Notes: generated from the letters alone by a model not told the origin. Positions 45,884-56,266 are shown, numbered from the stretch's first letter. The stretch is 64,000 nt of DNA from Bacteroidota bacterium (GCA_024743405.1 JANSWP010000021.1:16908-80907), one strand, 5' to 3'. Made by a program: numbers and translations.

Positions 45884-47143
45884 ATGAATAAAAGAACATT
45901 TCTAAAAAATATTTCTGCCCTTGGTCTAGGTGCATCTCCATTCCTTAATGAAATTGGAAAATTAGTAGATACAGTTGCTCATTTATCTCCTGAGGAAGTG
46001 GCAAAGGACGAATATTTTTGGGCACAAATTCGAAGTGGCTATCGCCTCAAACCTGATTATATCAATCTCGAAAATGGCTATTATTGTTTTATGCCACAGG
46101 AGACGCTCGAAAATTTCATTCATCAAGTTCGGCAAGTCAATTATCAAGGTTCGTATTATATGCGGACGGTTCAATGGGATAATAAAAAAGTGATGTCTGC
46201 GAAATTGGCAGAGTTGGTAAATTGTACAGAAGAGGAAGTGATTATTACGCGAAATACTACAGAATCATTGGATTTAGTGATCAGTGGCTATGATTGGAAA
46301 GCCGGTGATGAGGCCGTTATGGCGGAGCAAGATTATGGTGCCATGTTGAACCAATTCGATCAAGTTTCGAAGCGATATGGTATGGTTAACAAAAGAGTTT
46401 CGGTGCCTCTTCATCCGAAATCCGATGAGGAAATAGTGAATTTATACGCGAATGCTATAACAGAAAAAACCCGTCTTCTGATGATCTGTCACCTCATAAA
46501 TATAACTGGGCACATCTTGCCTGTTCGAAAGATTTGCGATATGGCACATTCGAAAGGAGTCGAGGTTATGGTCGATGGCGCACATGCATTTGCGCAGATT
46601 AAATTTTCAATGAAGGATTTGGGTTGTGATTATTACGGAACGAGTTTGCATAAATGGTTGAGTACCCCTTTGGGTGCAGGAATGTTATATGTTAAAAAGA
46701 GTAAAGTCTCGAAATTATGGCCACTCTTTGCAGAATGGAATAAAGAACAAGATGATATTTTGCGGCTGAATCATACAGGTACTCATCCTGTGCATACAGA
46801 TTTAGCTATTGGAAATGCGATTGAATATTTGAATAAGATCGGTATCGAAAGAAAGGAAGCGAGACTAAGATATTTGCAAAATTATTGGGTGGATAAAGTC
46901 CGAGATTTACCTCACATAAACCTGAATACGCCGGTTGAAAAACATCGTTCTTGTGCAATTGCCAATGTTGGAATAAAAGGTATGAAACCTAAAGAAATGG
47001 CCAAACGCCTTATGGACGAATATCGAATCTGGACTGTTGCTATAGACGGAGCAGGCGTACATGGATGTCGAATAACACCAAATATTTATACAACAACTAA
47101 AGAATTGGATGTTTTTGTGGAAGCTTTGAAAGCATTAGGTTGA
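45884..47143 (+). CDS. Class V aminotransferase-fold PLP protein with Tat-like leader
   Basis: A 419-residue fold-type I PLP enzyme of the class V group that includes cysteine desulfurases, EgtE-type C-S lyases and isopenicillin N epimerases. PLP motifs: VDGAHAFAQIKF (Asp) and GTSLHKWLSTPLGAGMLYV (Schiff-base Lys). I start at ATG 45884; a longer frame overlaps the upstream terminator. The N-terminus MNKRTFLKNISALGLGASPF looks like a Tat signal with KR instead of RR, so it may be exported. The reaction is unknown. A link to the OvoA-like gene 11 kb upstream as a C-S lyase is possible but speculative. Confidence 0.75.
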   Translation: MNKRTFLKNISALGLGASPFLNEIGKLVDTVAHLSPEEVAKDEYFWAQIRSGYRLKPDYINLENGYYCFMPQETLENFIHQVRQVNYQGSYYMRTVQWDNKKVMSAKLAELVNCTEEEVIITRNTTESLDLVISGYDWKAGDEAVMAEQDYGAMLNQFDQVSKRYGMVNKRVSVPLHPKSDEEIVNLYANAITEKTRLLMICHLINITGHILPVRKICDMAHSKGVEVMVDGAHAFAQIKFSMKDLGCDYYGTSLHKWLSTPLGAGMLYVKKSKVSKLWPLFAEWNKEQDDILRLNHTGTHPVHTDLAIGNAIEYLNKIGIERKEARLRYLQNYWVDKVRDLPHINLNTPVEKHRSCAIANVGIKGMKPKEMAKRLMDEYRIWTVAIDGAGVHGCRITPNIYTTTKELDVFVEALKALG

Positions 47144-47356
47144 ATAAAAATTAAAGGGCTAATTAATAAAATATTTGGTCGTCTTTTGCTCGATTTGATC
47201 CATTTTCCCTAATTTTATCTAACCAAGGCTTAGAAAAAATACACTATTCAAAGTATATTTAACCAACAATGAGGGTTACGATTTTTGATTAGAGACATTA
47301 ACCGCATTGTCTTCTTTAACTATTTCATCCGATTTTTTAATTATAAAAAACCAATT

Positions 47357-49030
47357 ATGAAAAAAATTAAACACCTCTTTTTCTTTTCTTTATGCTTTTT
47401 TATGGGGCTCTCTTTTGCCAATGCACAATCTGATTTTCAACAAGTTTACGCATTGATTCAAACTAAATGTGGAAGTGCTGCTTGTCATGGAGGTGCAAAC
47501 CCCCAAGGTAATTTGGCTTTTGATGGAACGCCAACTTCGGTTTTTAATAGTCTTGTTAATGGAACACCTACTAACCCAGCTGCTGCTGCAAAAGGGCATA
47601 AATTGGTTGTCCCTGGTCGACCAGACCAAAGTTATTTGATGAGAAAAGTAGCTTATGATGATTGGGATGATTATTATGAGGAATTAGAGGCTGCTGAAGG
47701 CAACGTCATGCCTCCCAATAATCTTCCTAAATTAAAAAAACATGAGGCTGAATTGATTCGTCAATGGATTTTACATGGGGCAGTTCCCAATAGTTTTGAT
47801 GTAGATATAGATTTGATTGAAGATTACTATACAAATGGGGGATTGCCTTCGATTGAAGCGCCCGCTCCACCAGCTGCTGGTGAAGGATTTCAACTGCGTA
47901 TGGGGCCTATTTTCCTTGCACCTGGAGAAGAAAATGAGTTTTTTAAATATCAAGATATAGAATTGACAGGTGATACGGAAGTCAATCGAATCGATTTGAC
48001 TATGAATGATGAATCCCATCATTTTTTGATTTATCATGTCAATGACAATGCTTTTGTACCTCAAGATGGATTAATTCCAATTTTGGAAACTCAAAATATC
48101 GATATGAGTGGAGAAAGTGTGGTTTCGGCTTGGCAACAATCTCATTCTTATAAATTGCCCGAAAAATCAGCTTTCTTTTGGGATGAAAATACCTTGTTAA
48201 ATTTGAATTATCATGCCAAAAATTATAGTGCAAATTTGACGTTGCCTGTTGATGCTTATATCAATGTATATACACAAACGGCAGGGACTGCGCAAGAGGA
48301 AATGTTTGCTGATTTATTTATTATTGGAGCGACTAGTGGCAATGGTTTGTCCATCCCGAATAGTGGAAATGAAGTGACGATTACGGATGCTATTAAGACG
48401 AACTCCTCCTATCCGATGTATATTTGGAATCTAACTTCTCATACTCATCAGACGGGAACGGATTATGATATTTACCGTCGAAATCCAAATGGAACGAAGG
48501 GAGAACAGATCTATGAAGGATTTTACAACTTTGATTACACTTTTAATCAAGGTTATTACGATTGGGAACATCCGCCAATTCGAACCTTTGAGGAGCCTCT
48601 ATTTTTGGATTTAAAGGATGGTTTAATTCATGAAGCTAAATATGTAAATGACACAGATAGCTATCTTTATTGGGGAATTACAACCGAAGATGAAATGATG
48701 CTTTTTTATGCACATTATACAAAAGCGGCGTTAACGGATACCGAGGAAGTGGAGAATGAAACGGCGATTAATAATTCATTAAATATAAGTCCAAATCCAT
48801 TTTCTAATGCTGCTTATATCAATTATGAGCTGAAGCATACAGCAGATGTCGAAATTGAAATCTTCGATTTATTAGGGAATTCTGTTGCTGTTTTGTTAAA
48901 TGAGCAACAACCATCGGGACATTATAATCAAGAATTTATTCCCGAAGGCAATTTATCAAGTGGGTTATATTTGGCTCGATTAACCGTTGATGGAACGACC
49001 TTTTCAAGTAAATTTTCCTTTGTCAAATAG
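47357..49030 (+). CDS. Secreted cytochrome c / PHM-like copper monooxygenase with T9SS tail
   Basis: A 557-residue secreted protein (signal MKKIKHLFFFSLCFFMGLSF...NAQ). Residues about 25-145 form a cytochrome-like domain with an unusual CX4CH haem motif (Cys38, Cys43, His44) and a likely Met ligand in VMPPNN. Residues about 175-460 resemble type II copper ascorbate-dependent monooxygenases of the PHM/DBH family: His221-His222 in ESHHFLIYH, His286 in LNYHAK, His362/His364 in TSHTHQTG, and Met447 in EDEMMLFY cover both copper sites. A T9SS domain (ISPNPFSNAAYINYEL to SGLYLARLTV) ends the protein. The substrate is unknown. Confidence 0.75.
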   Translation: MKKIKHLFFFSLCFFMGLSFANAQSDFQQVYALIQTKCGSAACHGGANPQGNLAFDGTPTSVFNSLVNGTPTNPAAAAKGHKLVVPGRPDQSYLMRKVAYDDWDDYYEELEAAEGNVMPPNNLPKLKKHEAELIRQWILHGAVPNSFDVDIDLIEDYYTNGGLPSIEAPAPPAAGEGFQLRMGPIFLAPGEENEFFKYQDIELTGDTEVNRIDLTMNDESHHFLIYHVNDNAFVPQDGLIPILETQNIDMSGESVVSAWQQSHSYKLPEKSAFFWDENTLLNLNYHAKNYSANLTLPVDAYINVYTQTAGTAQEEMFADLFIIGATSGNGLSIPNSGNEVTITDAIKTNSSYPMYIWNLTSHTHQTGTDYDIYRRNPNGTKGEQIYEGFYNFDYTFNQGYYDWEHPPIRTFEEPLFLDLKDGLIHEAKYVNDTDSYLYWGITTEDEMMLFYAHYTKAALTDTEEVENETAINNSLNISPNPFSNAAYINYELKHTADVEIEIFDLLGNSVAVLLNEQQPSGHYNQEFIPEGNLSSGLYLARLTVDGTTFSSKFSFVK

Positions 49031-49060
49031 CGTTTAACATTTTCCATTTTAAATAATATT

Positions 49061-49104
49061 GAAGAATCTGGTAGAAATTGATTTTTACCAGATTCTTCAT
49101 TTTA
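49061..49104 (+). terminator. Terminator after the copper monooxygenase-like gene
   Basis: Perfect 12-13-bp arms gaagaatctggta / taccagattcttc around a 12-base loop, followed by attttatt, 30 bases after the stop. Confidence 0.8.
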
Positions 49105-49147
49105 TTCAGAAGAGTAGATTTCTCTACTTAACATTTTTGGAATTGAT

Positions 49148-51382
49148 ATGAAGCTTTTTTCTACTCTATTGCTCTTTTTTTTGCTTTCGAATTTTCTGTC
49201 TGCTCAAACTTTCCAGAGACAAAATATTCCTTTCAAAATTAATGGAACGACACTTCAAAATCCTCTGACAGGAGGTCTAAATGCACCTCAGTTTTCCGAA
49301 GTCGATCTCAATAATGATGGGAAGCAGGATCTTTATATTTTCGATAGAGTCGGAAATGTTCATCTTCCATTTCTAAATATTGGTGGTGCTAATGAGAGCA
49401 AATATGAATTTGTGCCGAACTTTATTAAGCAATTTCCTAATGCTGTAAATTGGGTTCAATTACGTGATTTTAATGGAGACAATATTCCAGATTTATTCGC
49501 CCATGCAGGTGATGAAAATGTGGATGGCGCAAAAGTGTATAAAGGCTTTTATTCTAATAATAAAATTGGTTTTGAGCGAGTTGATTTTGATAATGATTTT
49601 CCATTTGATGTGTTGACTTACCCTTTAAATAATGACCTTTTAACTCAAATTCCTATTGATGGAGAGGATTATCCAAATATCAATGATGTGGATGGTGACG
49701 GTGATTTGGATATCCTAAGTTTTATTGGAGGTTATGTCCAGTTTTATGAAAATCAGGCTGTTGAAGGTGGCTTAGGTTTAGACGCTTTGATATTTGAATT
49801 AAAAGATGAATGTTGGGGACGGTTCTTTGAATCTTCAACTGCTTCAACGATCAAATTGAGCGATGATATAGATATGTGTGCTGAACCATTAGTTGGCGAT
49901 GAGGTGGAAGATCGTTCACATCCTGGTTCGACTTTATTGACTTTTGATGAAGATGGCGATGGCGATGTAGAGATTATGATTGGTGATTCGGGCAATCCTT
50001 TTATCACACGGTTATCAAATGGTGGTGATACTGATTTGGCATTTATGACGGATCAAGATCCAAACTTTCCGGATTATGATATGACGGCTTTTGTACCTTT
50101 TTTTCCAGCTACTTTTTATTTGGATTTGAATAATGACAACAAAAAAGACTTAATTGTATCACCTAGTAGCCTCAATATAACAGAAAACACACACGTTGCT
50201 TGGCTTTATCAAAATACAGGAACCGCAAATGTACCAATTTTTGAATTTCAACAATCGGATTTTTTAGTAGAGGAAATGTTGGATTTTGGGACAAATGCTT
50301 ATCCTTCTTTTGCAGATGTGACTGGTGACGGACTATTGGATTTAGTAGTTGGGAATAATACATTTTACAAACCTGGAGGAGAGAAAGATGCCCGACTATT
50401 ATTATTTGAAAACATTGGAAATGCAACCAATCCATCCTTCGACTTGATAGACGATAATTGGTTGGACTTTAAGCAGTTTAGTGAATCGAATATCAATTTT
50501 TCCCCAACTTTTGGCGATCTCGATAATGATGGTGATTTAGATCTTGTGGTAGGACATAATTTTGGGGGTTTGTTTTTTTCTGAAAATGAAGGAGGTGCTG
50601 GGAATCCAATGGTTTTTAATGACATTGAATTTGATTGGCAACAAATAAATGTGGGACAAAATAGCTATCCTCAAATTGTGGATTTGAATCGAGATGGACT
50701 AATGGATTTGGTCATAGGCGAGAAACAAGGAAACTTAAATTATTTTCCCAATCAAGGAACATTCACTGAGCCCGTTTTTATTAGTGATCCATCGACTGCG
50801 CCTAATATTTCGAAATTAGGCAATGTAGATTTAGGCATTTTAGGTAATTCTATTCCTGCAGTTCTAGGTTTTGGCGATGAATTTAAAATAGTTATTGGTT
50901 CAGAAAATGGGACGCTCCATCTGTATGATAATATTGAAAATAATTTGGATGGTGATTTTAACCTAGTTAATAATAATTTTGGAAAGATAGAGGAAGGGGT
51001 ACAAGTTGCGCCTGCCATAGCTGACCTTAATAATGATGGATTTTTGGATGCTTTGTTAGGAAATCGACGAGGCGGATTAGCGCTATATGAGTCAAATATG
51101 AAAATAGATGGAACGACTTCAATTAAGGAATCTATTATTTCAGAGCTAATCAATATTGCCCCGAATCCGGTTCAGAATGAATTAAAAATTCGACTAGATG
51201 AAGATACATCTCCTGAATTGATCCAAATATTGGATGTTTTTGGTAAAGTAGTTTTTGAAGAATTAAACATAGAACAAAAATCGCCTATTGTATTGAATGT
51301 TAATGGTCTACCTGATGGAGCCTATTTTATTAGAATACAAGAATCGAATAGATTCTTGAGCTCAAAATTTTTGAAAATGTAG
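49148..51382 (+). CDS. Secreted FG-GAP/VCBS repeat protein with T9SS sorting domain
   Basis: A 744-residue secreted protein. Signal peptide MKLFSTLLLFFLLSNFLSAQ, then a beta-propeller of VCBS/FG-GAP repeats with Ca-binding turns such as DLNNDGKQDLYIFD, DVDGDGDLDILSF, DLDNDGDLDLVVGH and DLNRDGLMDLVIG. A type A T9SS domain follows (INIAPNPVQNELKIRL, IQILDVFGKVVFEEL, LPDGAYFIRIQES). It is likely attached to the cell surface or released; such propellers often bind proteins or sugars. There is no enzyme domain. The gene has its own terminators on both sides and looks like a single-gene unit. Confidence 0.88.
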   Translation: MKLFSTLLLFFLLSNFLSAQTFQRQNIPFKINGTTLQNPLTGGLNAPQFSEVDLNNDGKQDLYIFDRVGNVHLPFLNIGGANESKYEFVPNFIKQFPNAVNWVQLRDFNGDNIPDLFAHAGDENVDGAKVYKGFYSNNKIGFERVDFDNDFPFDVLTYPLNNDLLTQIPIDGEDYPNINDVDGDGDLDILSFIGGYVQFYENQAVEGGLGLDALIFELKDECWGRFFESSTASTIKLSDDIDMCAEPLVGDEVEDRSHPGSTLLTFDEDGDGDVEIMIGDSGNPFITRLSNGGDTDLAFMTDQDPNFPDYDMTAFVPFFPATFYLDLNNDNKKDLIVSPSSLNITENTHVAWLYQNTGTANVPIFEFQQSDFLVEEMLDFGTNAYPSFADVTGDGLLDLVVGNNTFYKPGGEKDARLLLFENIGNATNPSFDLIDDNWLDFKQFSESNINFSPTFGDLDNDGDLDLVVGHNFGGLFFSENEGGAGNPMVFNDIEFDWQQINVGQNSYPQIVDLNRDGLMDLVIGEKQGNLNYFPNQGTFTEPVFISDPSTAPNISKLGNVDLGILGNSIPAVLGFGDEFKIVIGSENGTLHLYDNIENNLDGDFNLVNNNFGKIEEGVQVAPAIADLNNDGFLDALLGNRRGGLALYESNMKIDGTTSIKESIISELINIAPNPVQNELKIRLDEDTSPELIQILDVFGKVVFEELNIEQKSPIVLNVNGLPDGAYFIRIQESNRFLSSKFLKM

Positions 51383-51386
51383 AAAT

Positions 51387-51423
51387 AAAAAGCGTGAAAG
51401 ATTTCTGACATCTTTCACGCTTT
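51387..51423. terminator. Bidirectional terminator between convergent genes
   Basis: Stem aaagcgtgaaagat / atctttcacgcttt with a short loop lies between the VCBS protein gene and the ABC/M1 gene. It starts 5 bases after one stop and ends 6 bases before the other. Confidence 0.85.
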
Positions 51424-51428
51424 AAGGA

Positions 51429-54400
51429 TTAAAACTTTTTCAGGTTATCTGCTCTTTTTACATCGATCAACAACCCAAAGATATCTATTCCAACTTCAGT
51501 AGGATATTCATCTACAATCAAGGAAATTTGATTTTTTATCTGAGTTACTTTATGCTTTTTTAAATACAATTCTTTATCACCATTCAAAATCCCAATTTCA
51601 ATATAATCTGCTAGTGGCAAGGACTGAATGGTCTCATCTTTATCAGTGTCATGATAGGAAATTGATGCCCCTTTCTCATCTTCAAAAACTTTAATGCCTT
51701 TGTCTTCACTTCGATATTTACTTACCTGAAAATCAAGATCAATTTGAAATTGTCCATTTTTTAAAGGTGAAATTTTTGCGTCTACAATTTTGGAGTCATA
51801 TAGGGTTACTGTCTCAAACCAGTCCTTTATTATGTATTTTAAAGAATCAGGTGTAGCTTCTCGGATATAATTCATCATTTCTGGTGTGGTTGTAAATCCT
51901 TCTTCCCGAAAGGCAACTTTTTTGACAAATTTGCCAATGGCTTGATTCAATTTTTCTTGTCCCAAATATTCTTTCAATGCATAAAAGGTTACTGTTCCTT
52001 TTGGGTAATGAATATAATTTTGGTCTGGGTGCGTGTACATTAATGGTTGTTCTGTTCCCCATTCTCGCGCCCGTTTTTGGAGATAATGATCCATCTCGTG
52101 TTTGATGTATTTTCGAACTTCCTTTTTGCCTTTGACCTTATGTTTGACGCAAACATTTACATACTCTGCCATGCTTTCAGCAATCATTTTCGAGCCTTGT
52201 GCAGAGGCTGCCCTGACCTGATGTCCCCACCATTGATGAGCGACTTCATGGACTGCTGTACCAAAAGCCCAATCAACACCTTCATGTTTATGCCCATCTA
52301 GATCCGCTGTAAATCCAGCTCCTTCGCCGCTAGGTAAAACGCCAGGAAAACCATGGGCAGACACCCCGCCAGTTTGAGCAAATTCTACAATTTTTAGCTG
52401 ATTAAACTGATATGGACTGAAGTTATCGTTACAAAATTCTAACCCAGCTTTCATGCCGTCCATCATTCTTTGGACGTTATATTCATGTCCTTTTCGATAG
52501 TAGACCTCCAGATCAATATTACGCCATTTATCCTTTGCGACATCAAATTCGCCAGACATAAAAAGAAAAGAATGAGAGATCTTTGTTTCGGTTTTATAAT
52601 GAAAGTATCGGCGATTTTTTTCTGCCCATTCTCTTAATAATGCTCCTGGAGAAATAGCAATTTGGTCATCCGAAGTGCTGACAATTGCTTCAAAGTCAAT
52701 CATTTTTGAATCTTTCCGCAATTCCAATTCTTTAATGGCTAAAGTATCAGTAGGGTGGGGCATTTTGATATCATAATTCATCCCTATTTCTTCTCTTAAA
52801 TAGCCTAACCAATATCCAAATCTTGGGCAAATTTCATCATTGATATAGGTGCCATTATACTTGACTCGATTATTGATGTGAAACCAATTCTGTGGCATTG
52901 ATTTCATTTGAAATGTCATTTTCAGGGTATCATTTGGCTTCAATCCCTCTTTTAATTTTACAATATCAAAATGAGCCATATTGCCAATTTCTTCTTGCGA
53001 AACAAATTCATATTCACATTCAAAGTCGTAGGTTTGATTCAATTGTGATTTATAGTTCAGAACAATGGTGTCAATAATCTCTTCAGAATGATTCACTAAT
53101 ATATATTTCCCAGAGCCATCAAAGTGTCGTTCTTTTGGATACAAATCCATATTCATTTTCACAGAAACAATATGAGGGGAAATGATATTTTGATAGCGTT
53201 TATATTTCTTCTCTGCAGCGACTAGCAAGTCCATTTTTTCTTGATGAGAATAATACTCACGGGGTATAGTTTCTTGGTAATAGAGCGTAAAACCCATACC
53301 CAAAAAACTGATTAAAAAGAGTGAAAAAGCCAGTGCTAGTTTACCTGAAAATCTTGATTTAGCGATACTCAATCTTTCTGAAAAAGAATGAGGTAAACCT
53401 CGAATCCACAATGTCATTGCTCCACCCATTAAAAGTGAACCACCTAAAAACCAATAAAACTTGTAAGCAAAATATGGACTTAATAAACCACCATAACCAT
53501 CCAAATCTGAATAAGGCAATCCAAACATAGAACCTAATCCCTGGTTGTATCGAAATATGCCTGATTCCAAAAGAGGCAATCCCATTTTGGGACCTAAGTC
53601 TGCTAAACCAATAAACCCAACCGGCGCCAAAAGACAAATGAAAAAGCCTAAATATGGATTGGTAAAAAGACTTTGAATCAACATAGCCAACATCGCCCAT
53701 ATGATGAAATGGATGAGGTTTACACCAAATAATTCGATAATGTATTGCCCAATTTCAAATTCGTAATAACCTTTAAAGAATTGAGTTAATATACCTCCAA
53801 ACATAATGAGCGAAAGCAAGGTAATTTGGATTAAAATAATGGCAATAAATTTCGAAAAGAATAAGACCCAATTGGGTGTAGGCGTAATGTCAATGAGCTG
53901 ATTTGAAAAAGCCATTCTCCCTCGATTTATCAATAGACCGGCATATAAAAAAGTGACAATATTGATGACTGCCGAAAACATAGAAAGTGGTAGATCTAAC
54001 ATGATCCGAGTCAATGGTAAACTACTCGTATCCCATCTCATCATTCCTTTCGAAACCATGAAAATAACGGTAAAAAAGCCTGCAATAATGAGCAATACAA
54101 AAGGTGGATGCTTCACAATGTATTTGAAATCTGCTTTGGTGAGATACCAAGTGGTTTTGAGTTGTTGGAATAAGGAAAAATCAAAACTAACTTCCGAGAG
54201 GTTTATTTTTTGAATCTTTCGGTTAGGAGACAACTTATCATTGCCTTTTAAACTATTCGTTTTAGGCTTGAAGATTTGAAAGAGCGTCACAAGTCTTAAT
54301 CCAAAATCAGCGTTTTGACTGAAAGAAAATTTTCGATAAAAAGAGGTAAAGATGACTGCTGCTATGACCATCCAAAATACTCGATTCCAAAGAACCAATC

Positions 54401-55109
54401 CATGCAAAGGCAGTAGATTTGCATTTCGTTCTGCGACTGTCCAATAATTGGTGTAGAAATCTATCGAATTCTTACCTGAAGAATCCAAAATGGCAGAAAT
54501 AGTTGGATAGTCCATTGGAGAGAAAATATTTCCTAAGCTTTCTCTTAATAAAACCCAAATTATTACAGCGATGAATCCTGCATATATATTTCGAGTTACT
54601 CCTACGACTACAAAAACAATTGTTCCAACTAATAAAATATTGGGTAGAACAAAGACTCCAAAAATTTGCCCATATCTCCTGAGATTAAACCCAAAAACAC
54701 TTTCCGGATTTATCCAAGACATAAAACTTGATATATAAACACCCAACCCAATCATCGAAACTACTCCAAAAGAAGCTGTCAAACCACTTAAATATTTGGC
54801 GAATAAATAATCTCGCTTTTCAAATGGATAGGCATACAAGATTTGATGCATATTTGATCGATAGTCTCGATAAATGGTCAATCCTAAAATGGCAGGTAAC
54901 AACAAGGCAATAAAGGTGTCAAAAAAGCCAATCGTCTTAAATAATTCGATGGAGGAATCCAACATTCTACCAGACCAACTAGCTTCGGGAGGTTCCGAAT
55001 TGCCTGTTCCTGCAGCCCAAGAAAACAATAAAAAGAAGATAGCATAAATGTATATAGCAGGCTGTTTGACCCAATGTTTTAGTTCGTATTTATATATGGT
55101 GGAGAACAT
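51429..55109 (-). CDS. ABC-2 permease fused to an M1 family aminopeptidase
   Basis: A 1226-residue two-part protein. The first about 600 residues are a membrane region with two ABC-2-type permease halves (for example LLLPAILGLTIYRDYRS and LLINRGRMAFSNQL). The rest is a gluzincin M1 peptidase, with the zinc motif HEVAHQWWGHQ near residue 950 and the downstream Glu in ESMAEYVNV. The GAMEN-like substrate motif is replaced by AHGFPGVLPSGEGAG. Such fusions occur in Bacteroidota. The ATPase gene lies 43 bases upstream, so the two form an exporter that may process its cargo or a nearby peptide. Confidence 0.88.
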   Translation of the reverse strand: MFSTIYKYELKHWVKQPAIYIYAIFFLLFSWAAGTGNSEPPEASWSGRMLDSSIELFKTIGFFDTFIALLLPAILGLTIYRDYRSNMHQILYAYPFEKRDYLFAKYLSGLTASFGVVSMIGLGVYISSFMSWINPESVFGFNLRRYGQIFGVFVLPNILLVGTIVFVVVGVTRNIYAGFIAVIIWVLLRESLGNIFSPMDYPTISAILDSSGKNSIDFYTNYWTVAERNANLLPLHGLVLWNRVFWMVIAAVIFTSFYRKFSFSQNADFGLRLVTLFQIFKPKTNSLKGNDKLSPNRKIQKINLSEVSFDFSLFQQLKTTWYLTKADFKYIVKHPPFVLLIIAGFFTVIFMVSKGMMRWDTSSLPLTRIMLDLPLSMFSAVINIVTFLYAGLLINRGRMAFSNQLIDITPTPNWVLFFSKFIAIILIQITLLSLIMFGGILTQFFKGYYEFEIGQYIIELFGVNLIHFIIWAMLAMLIQSLFTNPYLGFFICLLAPVGFIGLADLGPKMGLPLLESGIFRYNQGLGSMFGLPYSDLDGYGGLLSPYFAYKFYWFLGGSLLMGGAMTLWIRGLPHSFSERLSIAKSRFSGKLALAFSLFLISFLGMGFTLYYQETIPREYYSHQEKMDLLVAAEKKYKRYQNIISPHIVSVKMNMDLYPKERHFDGSGKYILVNHSEEIIDTIVLNYKSQLNQTYDFECEYEFVSQEEIGNMAHFDIVKLKEGLKPNDTLKMTFQMKSMPQNWFHINNRVKYNGTYINDEICPRFGYWLGYLREEIGMNYDIKMPHPTDTLAIKELELRKDSKMIDFEAIVSTSDDQIAISPGALLREWAEKNRRYFHYKTETKISHSFLFMSGEFDVAKDKWRNIDLEVYYRKGHEYNVQRMMDGMKAGLEFCNDNFSPYQFNQLKIVEFAQTGGVSAHGFPGVLPSGEGAGFTADLDGHKHEGVDWAFGTAVHEVAHQWWGHQVRAASAQGSKMIAESMAEYVNVCVKHKVKGKKEVRKYIKHEMDHYLQKRAREWGTEQPLMYTHPDQNYIHYPKGTVTFYALKEYLGQEKLNQAIGKFVKKVAFREEGFTTTPEMMNYIREATPDSLKYIIKDWFETVTLYDSKIVDAKISPLKNGQFQIDLDFQVSKYRSEDKGIKVFEDEKGASISYHDTDKDETIQSLPLADYIEIGILNGDKELYLKKHKVTQIKNQISLIVDEYPTEVGIDIFGLLIDVKRADNLKKF

Positions 55110-55152
55110 ATTTTGGTGTTTTTATTTTTAAAGTGGTTTTCAATTTTCATTT

Positions 55153-56025
55153 TCATTCTCCTCGTAACGCCAAAAAATACACATCTTCTAGTCCCACTTC
55201 TGCTATTGAAAACCCCTCCGATGGTTTCATTTTTGAATTTACTCTTACATTAATCGAATTATCAGGGTTATAAGAAGATGACAATACCTCGAATTGGTTT
55301 TCAGTATTTTCTAAATTGTTTCGACTGATCGTTTTTGTCCAAATTTGCCCTCGTAATTCATTTGTTGCTTTGGTAGGTGTGATATGTTTTAAGACCTTCC
55401 CTCCATTCATAATTGCCATGTCTGTACATAATTCTTTGACATCATCCACGATGTGAGTAGAGAAAATGACCGTGTTATTTGTGCCGATTTCACGGAGGAT
55501 GTTGAGGAAACGGTTTCGTTCAGCAGGATCAAGGCCTGCTGTTGGTTCGTCGACAATAATGAGTTGTGGATTATTCAAAAGCATTTGTGCAATTCCGAAT
55601 CGTTGTTTCATCCCACCTGAATAAGTACTGACATGTTTCTTACGAGCATCATAGAGATTGGTGATTTCTAAAGTTTCGTCAATTAGTTTTTGGCGTTCTT
55701 TTTTGGAGGCAATTCCTTTGAGTGTAGCGAAATAGTCCAATAAATTCAATGCTGAAACCTTTGGATAAACACCAAATTCTTGAGGCAAATACCCCAATAT
55801 TTTTCGGAGGCTCATTTTGTCTTCAAAAATATTGATTCCATTGAAATTGATATTACCAGTATCAGCACTCTGTAAAGTGGCAATGGTTCGCATTAAAGTA
55901 GATTTTCCTGCTCCGTTTGGACCTAAGAGACCGAACATCCCAGTTCCTATTTCAAGGGAAAGATTGTCCACCGCCTTGACGCCATTTTTATAAATTTTTG
56001 TGAGATTGTTTATTGTGAGATTCAT
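55153..56025 (-). CDS. ABC transporter ATP-binding protein
   Basis: A 290-residue ABC ATPase. Walker A LLGPNGAGKSTLMRTIATL, Q-loop LPQEFGVYP, signature STYSGGMKQRFGIAQ, Walker B LIIVDEPTAGLDP and the switch His in IFSTHIVDDV are all intact, so it is an active motor. It is the partner of the permease/M1 fusion 43 bases downstream. The type matches drug, lipid or peptide exporters of the ABC-2 class. It is divergent from the LytS-like kinase gene, which suggests, but does not show, regulation by that system. Confidence 0.92.
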   Translation of the reverse strand: MNLTINNLTKIYKNGVKAVDNLSLEIGTGMFGLLGPNGAGKSTLMRTIATLQSADTGNINFNGINIFEDKMSLRKILGYLPQEFGVYPKVSALNLLDYFATLKGIASKKERQKLIDETLEITNLYDARKKHVSTYSGGMKQRFGIAQMLLNNPQLIIVDEPTAGLDPAERNRFLNILREIGTNNTVIFSTHIVDDVKELCTDMAIMNGGKVLKHITPTKATNELRGQIWTKTISRNNLENTENQFEVLSSSYNPDNSINVRVNSKMKPSEGFSIAEVGLEDVYFLALRGE

Positions 56026-56266
56026 ATTCTTGGTTTTGTGTAATACGATTTTGATTTCTTTTGTAAATGTAGGGGAGTATTCAAAGTCCTCCTATTTTGG
56101 ATGGTCAAGGCAAGTAAAGGCATGATGAAAGGACGTTTTTTGCTTTTCAATTGAGTTTTAGGTCGTTTATCATGGAAAATGGGACTTTGAACACGGAAGT
56201 TTTTTCAACCTTTGATTTTTCCGGAGATTTGAGCAAGAATTTTTTCAAACGCAAATCGTCATCAAT

